Assembly (NCBI GenBank): GCA_023458215.1
Contig: JAEXAJ010000226.1
Span: 1 to 41,761, forward strand
Reading direction: 5' to 3'
DNA length: 41,761 nt
From: Bacteroidota bacterium
GTDB lineage: Bacteria; Bacteroidota; Bacteroidia; Bacteroidales; Bacteroidaceae
The notes under the pieces were generated by a model. It was not told where the DNA came from. It did no database searches and worked only from the letters and a program-made list of their open reading frames with translations. Within the stretch, counting starts at the first letter, position 1; each line of letters starts with the position of its first letter. A program made the position numbers and the translations under genes. Shown piece by piece: positions 1-8,600 of the stretch.

Positions 1-2397
1 GCCCTCCAGTTCAATGCAAACAAGATTGATGTGGCGAATGCCGATTTGTTTGCAAGTGCCGTACGTTCTGCCGTTAAGAATGACGGTATTGGCATGACCA
101 ACCTGGCATACGGCGAGAACTACATAGACAAGCTGAACAGCATTGACTGGCAAGATGAAATGTCCCGTACAGCCTTGCAGCAGAATTATAACTTTTCTGC
201 TTCGGGAGGGAGCGAGAACACGCAGGCCAACTTGTCTCTGGGCTATCTGAACAATGAGGGTATCGTCATTGAATCGAATTTCAAACGCTTGACGGCCCGT
301 GCAAACATCACCCATAAAGTAAAGGACTTCATGCATGTAGGCTTGAACCTGAACTACTCCCATTCCGAAAAGATGGGGGGCGGTAACCTGAGAAGTTATG
401 CACAAGCCATCCCAACCATGGACTATGTAGAAGACGGTGTGTTCTACTCCATGCCTATCGTCCTGCCCGACGGCACTTGGGGACATTATAAGAAAGAAGG
501 GAATGGTGACGTGAACAAGGGAGCCGACAATCTGGTTGCCGCTGCCAAGACTGCCGACAATATCAATAAGTGGGACCGCCTGCTTGCCAGTGCCTTCTTG
601 CAACTCGATTTGTATAAAGGGTTGACCTTTAAGACTATTGCCAGTTATAACTATTTTACCAAAGCCTACAACGGCTATACAGCCTATAACAACAGAACTT
701 TCGGTTCACAAGACCGTAAAGACTCATTCTCGCTGAATCAAAGCCAATCTACTTCGCTCGCTTTGGAATCATTCCTGAACTACGACTGGTCTAATGACCA
801 TCATCGTGTCAATGCGATGGTAGGTTTCTCTACAAGCGATACGAATGGTGCCTGGCTTAATTCCAGCGCCAGTGACTTCCCGGCAGATAATATCCGCCTG
901 ATTTCACTTACAAACGATCCTTCCTCCAAGCAAACGGACGGTGGCTTGGACCTGAAAACACGATTCCTCTCCTATTTCGGACGTCTCACTTACACCTTCA
1001 ACGACCGTTATATCGTTACCGCTACGGTACGTCGCGACGGTTCTTCCAACTTTGGTTCGGGCAATCGTTACGGTACATTCCCTTCGGCTTCTGTTGCCTG
1101 GCGTCTTTCAGAAGAGAAGTTCATCAAGAACCTGGACTTGTTCAGCAACCTGAAGCTCCGTGCCGGATGGGGACAGACCGGTAATGCGGGTAATGGCACC
1201 AACTTATCTATGCCCCAGTTATCTTCTGCCAATGCTATGTACTGGATATACAATGGCATGGGTGTGGTGAACGCCCCCGGTATTGCACAACAAAAGGAAA
1301 TCGATACCAATTTGAAGTGGGAAACCAATGAGCAGACCAATATCGGTATTGACTTTGCGTTTATGAACAATGAGCTTTCCTTTACTGCCGACTATTTCGT
1401 CCGCGATGCAAAAGACTTGCTTCTGTATCGTCAGATTCGCCCTTCCACCGGTTTCTCTAATGTATATACCAATGCAGGACATATCCGTAACTCCGGTTTT
1501 GAGTTTACGGCGGCATGGAACAAGAGCTTTAACAACTGGAATATCGGCGTAAGACTGAACGGCTCTACCCTGAAGAACGAAGCGATTGAAGTGGGCGACC
1601 CGATCTTCAGCAAATCACGTTCGGCTCAAGACGGAGATAACTGGGACAACCACTCTATCACCAAGAACGGCTATCCGGTAGGTTCTTACTATGGCTGGAA
1701 GGTTGCCGGTATCTTCAAGAATCAGGCTGAGATCGATGAGATGAACAGACTTGCAGCCGAAAAAGGAGTGGCAAGCGGTTTCTATCAGGACCCTACTACC
1801 CAACCGGGTGACTATAAGTTTGTAGACCTCAACAACGACGGACAAATTACCGATGCCGACCGCACTACTATCGGCAACGGATATCCTAAGTTTACCTACG
1901 GCATGAACCTTACTGCTTCTTGGAAGAACTTCGACTTCTCTATGAACCTGTATGGAGTAGCCGGTATGGATATTCTCTCTTACTCATCTGCCCGTTTGAC
2001 TTCTGTTTACGGCCCCGACGGCGGTTATCAGAATGTACTGAAAGAATATGTAAACAATGCATGGTCGTCTTCGAATACAAACGCCAAATACCCGCGCATC
2101 AGTAAGACCGATTATAACAAGAACCTGCGTGTGTCCGACGCTTATATTCAGAAGGGAGATTATCTGAAGATCTCTAATATCCAGGTAGGATATACATTCC
2201 CGAAGAATATGCTGAAACCGGTAAAGATGGAGAATGCCCGTGTATTTGCCAGCGTCGACAATGTGTGCACCATTTCTTCCTATAATAAGTTTGGAGATCC
2301 GGAAGTTGGTGATTCTAATGTGCTCTTCTCCGGATTCGACGGTGGACGTTATCCGTTCCCGATGTCGGTTACTTTCGGCTTGAGTGTGCAATTCTAA
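1..2397 (+). CDS. SusC-like TonB-dependent outer-membrane transporter, 5' part missing
   Basis: This is the C-terminal part (about 799 residues) of a SusC/RagA-type TonB-dependent receptor, the outer-membrane channel that imports oligosaccharides together with its SusD lid. The reading frame is open from base 1, so the gene starts upstream of the window. The signal peptide, carboxypeptidase-D-like domain and most of the plug are absent; family members are usually about 1,000 residues. What is seen is the barrel: alternating aromatic-rich strands, the early stretch 'NFSASGGSENTQ' typical of the plug-to-barrel transition in SusC proteins, 'GSGNRYGTFPSASVAWRLSEE' type strands, an EF-like 'DLNNDGQITDADR' loop near residue 620, and a C-terminal strand ending in 'GLSVQF' with a terminal Phe. 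A SusD gene follows 25 bp downstream, so the pair is transcribed together. Truncation is due to the window edge, not to mutation. Confidence 0.95.
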   Translation, partial: ALQFNANKIDVANADLFASAVRSAVKNDGIGMTNLAYGENYIDKLNSIDWQDEMSRTALQQNYNFSASGGSENTQANLSLGYLNNEGIVIESNFKRLTARANITHKVKDFMHVGLNLNYSHSEKMGGGNLRSYAQAIPTMDYVEDGVFYSMPIVLPDGTWGHYKKEGNGDVNKGADNLVAAAKTADNINKWDRLLASAFLQLDLYKGLTFKTIASYNYFTKAYNGYTAYNNRTFGSQDRKDSFSLNQSQSTSLALESFLNYDWSNDHHRVNAMVGFSTSDTNGAWLNSSASDFPADNIRLISLTNDPSSKQTDGGLDLKTRFLSYFGRLTYTFNDRYIVTATVRRDGSSNFGSGNRYGTFPSASVAWRLSEEKFIKNLDLFSNLKLRAGWGQTGNAGNGTNLSMPQLSSANAMYWIYNGMGVVNAPGIAQQKEIDTNLKWETNEQTNIGIDFAFMNNELSFTADYFVRDAKDLLLYRQIRPSTGFSNVYTNAGHIRNSGFEFTAAWNKSFNNWNIGVRLNGSTLKNEAIEVGDPIFSKSRSAQDGDNWDNHSITKNGYPVGSYYGWKVAGIFKNQAEIDEMNRLAAEKGVASGFYQDPTTQPGDYKFVDLNNDGQITDADRTTIGNGYPKFTYGMNLTASWKNFDFSMNLYGVAGMDILSYSSARLTSVYGPDGGYQNVLKEYVNNAWSSSNTNAKYPRISKTDYNKNLRVSDAYIQKGDYLKISNIQVGYTFPKNMLKPVKMENARVFASVDNVCTISSYNKFGDPEVGDSNVLFSGFDGGRYPFPMSVTFGLSVQF

Positions 2398-2422
2398 TGT
2401 AATGGATAATAAAACGATGATT

Positions 2423-4108
2423 ATGAAAAACTTATATAAACTGTTGATGGGGGTAATGACTTTGGGTGCCCTGACATCTTGTGACGATTATCTGGAAGTT
2501 GATCATTATGATATCCTTCCGTCGGACTTCATGTACAAAACAGAAGCGAATATCCTTTCCGGATTGAATGGCGTGTACGATACTTTCTATACAGACCAGC
2601 ATGGTGCCAGTGGTAGTGACGACGAGGTATGGGGATTCAAACCTCAGGTGTTTGCCGCCAACCACTCTACTATGGACTGTCAGGCTTCGGGATGGGATGC
2701 AGAGTGGCAGCGCCATGCCTGGAAACCCGACAAAGGTTCTTTGGAAACTGCATGGCGAATGAGTTATCGGGCTGTAGACCGAGCCAACCGTTTTCTTGCC
2801 GGACTGGAGAGTGCGGACCCTTCCGTCTTTTCTGATAGCAATACCAAAAACATCTTCGAAGCACAGGCTCGTGCCATCCGTGCATACAATTATCTGTACC
2901 TGACCAAGCTCTTCGGACGTGTACCGATGCTTCTGACAGGTGAAACGTATACTACCTCGGCAGGAAAAGCACGTCCGGAATCGGTAGATCAAACGTATGA
3001 GGCTATCGAGAAAGACTTGATCTTCGGCCGTGACCATTTGGACTGGTTGCCGATGAAAGGAGAATATGGACGCATCACCAAAGGTTTCTGCAAAGCGTAT
3101 TTGGCTGAGCTTTATATGTTGCGCAAAGACTTCAAAAATGCCAAGATTGAATTGAAGGATATCATCGATAGCCGGACTTATGAATTGGAACCTTCTTTTG
3201 GTAATCTTCACGCTTGGGATACACATTGGACCAAAGAATCTGTGTTCGAAGTAATGTATCACGATCAAGGTTTCATGGGATGGGGTGCCGACAACTCTTC
3301 GGATGCCATGATGTGGTACGGATATTTGTGTGCAGCTCCCGAATGGGGAGGCTGGGGATCTCTTTGTCTCTCTTGGGAGTTTATCCGCTCCTTTGAACCG
3401 GGTGACAAACGCCGCCAATACTCTGCCGTAGCCAAAGGTGATACACATCCTATAACGAAGCAAACCGTTGGTGTGACAAGCGGTTTCGACGGACTTTTCC
3501 AGGGCTCAGAGAATATGCCTACCGTATATTCCTTGAAATACTGGAGATGTAAGCCGGGTGAAAACAATAAGGTGTTCAATCCTATTTCCCTGACCCTGAA
3601 ACGTTATGCGGGCGTCATGCTCGATTATGCGGAATGCTGTTTTGAGACAGGGGATGAACCTGCCGGATGGGAAATGATCCGTCAGATACGTAACCGCGCT
3701 TGGGGTAACCTGGAGATCGGGGCAACACTGATTGACCTGCCTGCCGATATGCTGAATACGCAAACGGTGGAAGTTCCCGATGCCGAAGCCTACTATACAA
3801 GTTATAAAGCGGCCAAAGGCTATACTTCTCCGGTATGGAAGGTGGCAGTGGTTATAGAACGCCGCCATGAGTTCAATGCTGAGTTCTCGCTTTATCATGA
3901 CTTGTGCCGCATGGATATGTGCGAAGAATGGTTCAAGGCTGAATATCCGAAAACAGCAGCTAATTCTTCACAGGAGGCTTGCTTGCAAACCGGTGATTCG
4001 TTCCGCTACTTTGAGCATGAAGCTTATCAGGAGCTGTTCCCGATTCCAACAAACGAGATTCTGACTAATCCGCTCATTAATCAAGCGGATCAGAACCCGG
4101 GATACTAG
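2423..4108 (+). CDS. SusD/RagB-family glycan-binding outer-membrane lipoprotein
   Basis: This is the SusD partner of the preceding SusC: a surface lipoprotein with a TPR-like helical fold that captures oligosaccharides and caps the transporter. I chose the ATG at 2423 because it gives a compact lipoprotein signal, 'MKNLYKLLMGVMTLGALTSC', with the lipidated Cys at residue 20. In-frame ATGs at 2402 and 2417 would only add charged residues before it. The Cys is followed by an acidic 'DDYLEV' stretch, consistent with a Bacteroidetes surface-export signal. Family hallmarks are 'NILSGLNGVYDTFY', 'AWRMSYRAVDRANRFL', 'EAQARAIRAYNYLYLTKLFG' in the SusD N-terminal domain, and 'ERRHEFNAEFSLYHDLCRMD' followed by 'ELFPIPTNEILTNPLINQADQNPGY' at the C-terminus. 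The ligand cannot be read from sequence; the neighbouring enzymes point to a plant beta-linked glucan or hemicellulose. Confidence 0.93.
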   Translation: MKNLYKLLMGVMTLGALTSCDDYLEVDHYDILPSDFMYKTEANILSGLNGVYDTFYTDQHGASGSDDEVWGFKPQVFAANHSTMDCQASGWDAEWQRHAWKPDKGSLETAWRMSYRAVDRANRFLAGLESADPSVFSDSNTKNIFEAQARAIRAYNYLYLTKLFGRVPMLLTGETYTTSAGKARPESVDQTYEAIEKDLIFGRDHLDWLPMKGEYGRITKGFCKAYLAELYMLRKDFKNAKIELKDIIDSRTYELEPSFGNLHAWDTHWTKESVFEVMYHDQGFMGWGADNSSDAMMWYGYLCAAPEWGGWGSLCLSWEFIRSFEPGDKRRQYSAVAKGDTHPITKQTVGVTSGFDGLFQGSENMPTVYSLKYWRCKPGENNKVFNPISLTLKRYAGVMLDYAECCFETGDEPAGWEMIRQIRNRAWGNLEIGATLIDLPADMLNTQTVEVPDAEAYYTSYKAAKGYTSPVWKVAVVIERRHEFNAEFSLYHDLCRMDMCEEWFKAEYPKTAANSSQEACLQTGDSFRYFEHEAYQELFPIPTNEILTNPLINQADQNPGY

Positions 4109-4146
4109 AATACAACAGCATATTGAGAGGATGGTTCCAAGCTGTT

Positions 4147-4256
4147 GGGAACAAACTCCCAACATACAGGGAACAAATTCCCAACGTGCAGGGAATAGAT
4201 TCCCATTGAGTTGGGAAAAAAGTCCCACTAAGGAGGGAATGAGTGGGACTAAATGC
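4147..4256. repeat. Array of five 22-bp palindromic units
   Basis: GGGA begins at 4147, 4169, 4191, 4213 and 4235, an exact 22-bp spacing. The first four units contain GGGA, six bases, then TCCC (for example GGGAACAAATTCCC at 4169-4182), followed by an 8-bp variable spacer. The fifth unit is degenerate in its right arm (GTGGGAC). Unit 1 extends to a GTTGGGA/TCCCAAC palindrome at 4144-4163. The array lies between susD and the epimerase gene. The spacing is close to two DNA turns, so all units face the same side of the helix. The function is unknown. Confidence 0.8.
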
Positions 4257-4335
4257 ATGCTGATTATCAACACCTTGTCGTTGAAGAGGTGGCATGCTCT
4301 CTGTGATGAATGAAATGAATAACTAATGCAACGTC

Positions 4336-4380
4336 AGTTCGATGAATTTCAGTTACTCCGCACTGCAAATTCGTCGAACT
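4336..4380. repeat. Inverted repeat (14-bp arms, 17-nt loop) in the susD-epimerase gap
   Basis: The arms AGTTCGATGAATTT (4336-4349) and AAATTCGTCGAACT (4367-4380) are complementary apart from one G-T wobble. There is no T-run after it, so it is not a classical terminator. Degenerate similar wording recurs at about 15045-15083 (a GTTACTCTGC stretch, then ATTCATCGAACTCA), which suggests a dispersed REP-like family. Together with the 22-bp array it fills the 313-bp gap 4109-4421. Confidence 0.6.
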
Positions 4381-4421
4381 CACATCAATTCAACTCTTGA
4401 TTAAGTATAACTGATAGAATT

Positions 4422-5660
4422 ATGAAGAAAATCGTTTATCTGTTTGCCTTGTTTATTGGCTTGAATGGGGGTGGATGTAAGTCCGAACAAGTAAACCTGC
4501 CGACCAAACTGCGTACTGAAATCGTATCTGATGTCCGGAACAATGTATTACCATTTTGGACAAACTATACTGTGGCAGCCGACGGCGGTTTTTATGGTTC
4601 GGTGTTACGCGATGGTACTCCTGTGGAAGATGCTCCGAGAGGCGGCGTTTTGAATGCCCGCATCCTGTGGAGCTACTCAGCAGCATACCGCACGTTTAAA
4701 GAAGAAACTTACCTGAAACTAGCCAACAGGTCGCAGCGCTATTTCATAGATACCTTTATAGACAAGGTGAATGGGGGGGTATATTGGTTAGTCAATCCCA
4801 ACGGAGAAGTTCTGAATGCTTCTAAATATACCTACGCCATGACTTATGCCATCTATGGACTGGCAGAACACTACCTGGCAACCGGAAACGAAGAGAGCTT
4901 GCAAACCGCCATCAGCTTGTACCGCACTTTGGAAGAGAAAGGGCGCGAACCCCTGCATGACGGCTATATCGAATCCTTCACCGAAGACTGGCGGCAACTG
5001 GACAACTATGATAACAATGCTCCTAAGACCATGAATGCCCATTTGCATGTGCTGGAGGCTTATACCCTTTTGTATCAGTGCTGGCAGGATAAGGGGCTGA
5101 GGCAGCGCCTGGAGTTCTGCGTCGATCTCTTTATGAATCGCATTTACGACCCCCACCGCAAGCATTTCAACCTCTTCTTCGACAATCAGTGGAACAGCCT
5201 GATCGCAATGGATTCCTACGGTCATGACCTGGAAACGGGCTGGCTATTGTGTGATGCCGCTTCCGCTTTGGGCAATCAGAATCTGATTGATAAAGCTAAC
5301 CGCATCGCTTTGGACATCACAGACACCTCTTTGGTCGAAGGCATGGACGAAAAAGGCTATATGGCTTACGAGAAGAGGGGCGATAAGAAAAGCAAGCATG
5401 CTTCCTGGTGGGGGCAGATAGAAACCATGATAGCCTGCGTCAATGCCTGGCAAATCAGTGGAGACCCCGCCTACCTGCAAGCTGCCGATACGGTGTGGAC
5501 TTTTGTGAAAGATCAAATGGTAGATCCCGAGTATGGTGAGTGGTATAGTGATTGTTTTGATGGAAAGCCCCATAAAGATGCTCCGAAAGTAAGCATGTGG
5601 CGTTGTCCGTATCATACGGTACGGTTAGGGGTGGAGATGTATAACCGTTTAAAAGAATAA
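4422..5660 (+). CDS. Cellobiose 2-epimerase / AGE-family epimerase with an export signal
   Basis: This is a 412-residue member of the N-acylglucosamine 2-epimerase (AGE) superfamily, closest in appearance to cellobiose 2-epimerases, which convert the reducing-end glucose of beta-1,4 disaccharides to mannose. It has the (alpha/alpha)6-barrel family signatures with three conserved histidines: H207 in 'NAHLHVLEAY', H268 in 'GHDLETGWLL' and H398 in 'CPYHTVRLGVEM'. Other landmarks are 'RILWSYSAAYR', 'DGGFYGSVLRDG' and 'KHASWWGQIE'. The N-terminus, 'MKKIVYLFALFIGLNGGGCK', looks like a lipoprotein or secretion signal with Cys19, although GGGC is a poor lipobox. Characterised cellobiose 2-epimerases are cytoplasmic, so an exported form would act in the periplasm. 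It is 1 bp upstream of the GH9/GH43 gene and surely cotranscribed. Substrate specificity is inferred from the family only. Confidence 0.85.
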   Translation: MKKIVYLFALFIGLNGGGCKSEQVNLPTKLRTEIVSDVRNNVLPFWTNYTVAADGGFYGSVLRDGTPVEDAPRGGVLNARILWSYSAAYRTFKEETYLKLANRSQRYFIDTFIDKVNGGVYWLVNPNGEVLNASKYTYAMTYAIYGLAEHYLATGNEESLQTAISLYRTLEEKGREPLHDGYIESFTEDWRQLDNYDNNAPKTMNAHLHVLEAYTLLYQCWQDKGLRQRLEFCVDLFMNRIYDPHRKHFNLFFDNQWNSLIAMDSYGHDLETGWLLCDAASALGNQNLIDKANRIALDITDTSLVEGMDEKGYMAYEKRGDKKSKHASWWGQIETMIACVNAWQISGDPAYLQAADTVWTFVKDQMVDPEYGEWYSDCFDGKPHKDAPKVSMWRCPYHTVRLGVEMYNRLKE

Positions 5661-5661
5661 T

Positions 5662-8600
5662 ATGAAAAGACTATTGATAGGTGCGGCATCCCTGCTGCTA
5701 TGCTCCGGCTTGGGCGCACAGGATTTCAAGATTAACTCGTCCGGATACTTCGAGAACCACGGAGCCCATGTAATGGTTTTCAGTGATGTCTACCCCGAAG
5801 GACACCAAGGAGGAGTGACTTTGGTCTTGAATGGCGACCGCAGGGCGGCAGGTGGAGATATCCGTTTTGAGATATCACAAGGACAGTGGCAAGGATTGCC
5901 CAAGGTGAGAAGCCGGGTAGTGGACGAAGCCAACAACGAGATACGCGTAGCTCTGAGCTATCCCGACTCCGCCAAGCATAAAGCGGGCTTTAATCCGATG
6001 CTCTATCCCGATTTCGTTTTCGGCTACACCCTTAAAGTGAAAGGGGAGAAGGACTATCTGGTATTGACCGTTGATTTGGATCAGCCCGTGCCCGAGCGCT
6101 TTGCCGGAAAACTGGGATTTAACCTGGAGTTGGTGCCCTCTACTTTATTGGGCAAGCCTTGGATAATGGATCATCAGACAGGAGTTTTCCCTCATCAGGC
6201 AATGGGCCCCACGATCAGGCAGACCTCCAATATGGAATATATCGGAGATTTCAACCCCGCGGGGAAAGCCGATTTAGATCAGTTGCTCTTAGACCGGAAG
6301 ACTTATAACCCCATGATTGCCGATGACATCGTCTCCGCTCCCTTGGCCCAAGGAAAGAAGTTTGTACTCAATCCGCAGGATGATTTGGCAAAGATTACCA
6401 TTGAAAGCCGGCAGGGAGACTTGAAACTGTACGACGGACGAATCAATCACAATAACGGTTGGTTTGTACTTCGTTCGGAGTTTCCGGCAGGGACAAAGGC
6501 GGGGGCGGTAAAGTGGATTCTCCGTCCCACCGTTACTAAAGAGTGGCGGTATGCTCCGGTGGTGCAAACCTCACAAGTGGGTTATCATCCTGCACAGAAG
6601 AAGCTTGCTGTTATCGAACTGGACAAGCGCGATACGAACTTCAAGCAACCTGCCCTTTATCGCATCACCGCCGATGGCCGGAAACTGGTAAAGCAGCAGA
6701 CAGCCAAAGATTGGGGAGATTTCTTGCGTTACCACTATTTGCAGTTCGACTTTACCGAAGTAACTCAAGACGGGCTTTATCAGGTGATGTATGGGGATGC
6801 CGCTTCTTCGGTATTCCGCATCGCCAATGACGTTTGGGATAAAGGCATCTGGCAGGCAGAGATAGAGTATTTCCTGCCCGTACAGATGTGCCACATGCGT
6901 GTAAACGAGAAGTATCGGGTATGGCATGACTTCTGCCATCAGGACGATGCCCGCATGGCAAAGACCGATATCAACCATATAGACGGATATGAACAAGGCC
7001 CTTCCACACTGTGCAAGTATGAGCCGGGCGAACAGGTTCCGGGATTGAACATCGGTGGCTGGCACGATGCCGGCGATTATGACTTGCGCATAGAATCCCA
7101 GGCAGGCGAGGCTTATATCCTGGCAATGGCTTGCGAGAACCTCAATGCTTACTGGGATGAGACTTCCATCGACTTCGGCAAGCAGATTGTAGAGATACAC
7201 CAGCCGGATGGTAAGAACGACTTCCTGCAACAGGTAGAGAATGGCGCACTGACCATCGTAGCAGGATGGAAAGCTTTGGGACGTCTTTATCGGGGCATTC
7301 TTTGTCCTACGGTACGCCAATATGTACATTTGGGAGATGCCTCCGCACATACCGACCACATTAGCGGGACGGATGATGACCGTTGGGTATTTACCGAAGA
7401 TAATCCCGGACGTGAATTGCAGGTAGCTGCTTGGCTGGCAGGTATCTCACGTGTCTTGAAGGGACATAATGACGGATTAAGTGCCGATTGCCTCGAGATA
7501 GCCCGTGAACTGTTTAAGATAACCCGTTGCGACAACAACCGTTTACTGACTACAAAAGTACATGCCGCCGTTGAACTTTACCTGGCAACCCGCGAGGCGG
7601 ATTATCGCGATTTCGTACTGAAACAACAAGATTATATCTGCAAGAATATCCTTCAGACGGGGTGGTTTATCGGCCGCTTCGATAAGGCGGTGGGAAATGC
7701 ACGTTTCAGCAAAGCCGTTCGTAAAGCATTGCCCGAATTGCAGGCCATGTATCAGGAGTATAGCAACAAGACTCCCTACGGCGTGCCCCATGACAGAGGT
7801 AACCGTTCATCCGGCTCTTGGGAACCGCAACACCTGGGCTACAACTATTGCTACCTGAATGCCGCCTATCCCGATTTGTTTGCACCGGATTATATCTACG
7901 ATTCCATGCAATACCTCTTGGGTATGCATCCCGGACGCAACCAGGCCGCTTTCGTCACCGGTGTGGGTGCCGAAACCATGAAAGCCGCCTACGGTGTAAA
8001 CCGTGCTGACTGGTCTTATATCCCCGGTGGAGTGGCTCCGGGTACAAACCTGATTCGTCCCGACTTGCCCGAATTGCTTCATTTCCCATACTTGTGGCAG
8101 GAAGGTGAGTACTGCTTGGGCGGGCATGCCACCTGGTTTATGTACATGGTGCTGGCCTCTCAGAAGATATTGAATGGCAGCAATGCCCCCGAGCCGGTAG
8201 AATCACCCAAGTTCTTTTCTGGGAATGCCAATCCGTTGCTCGACTTTACGTTCGTTGCCGATCCTACAGCCGTAGAGTATAACGGCAGGCTCTATGTTTA
8301 CGGTACGAACGATAATCAGCAGTTGGAGAAGGTAGGTAAAGAGGGCAGAAATACATACGAGAAAATACATTCGCTGGTGATGTTGTCTACCGACGACATG
8401 GTGAATTGGACTTTCCATGGTACCATCGATGTTGCCGCCATATCTCCGTGGGGTATGGCCTCTTGGGCTCCCTCCATTGTATCGCGCATAGAGGAGGATG
8501 GTAAAACCCATTTCTATTTATACTACTCCAACAGTGGTGCGGGAGTTGGTGTGCTCACTGCCACTTCGCCGGTAGGCCCGTGGACCGATCCGCTGGGGAG

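Noticed and set aside
2432..3463. 343-residue open frame on the minus strand
   Set aside because: It lies entirely opposite the well-supported susD gene and its product resembles no family; a shadow frame.
4147..4256. Possible CRISPR array
   Set aside because: The repeat is only about 14 bp, spacers are 8 bp and related to each other, and no cas gene is present.
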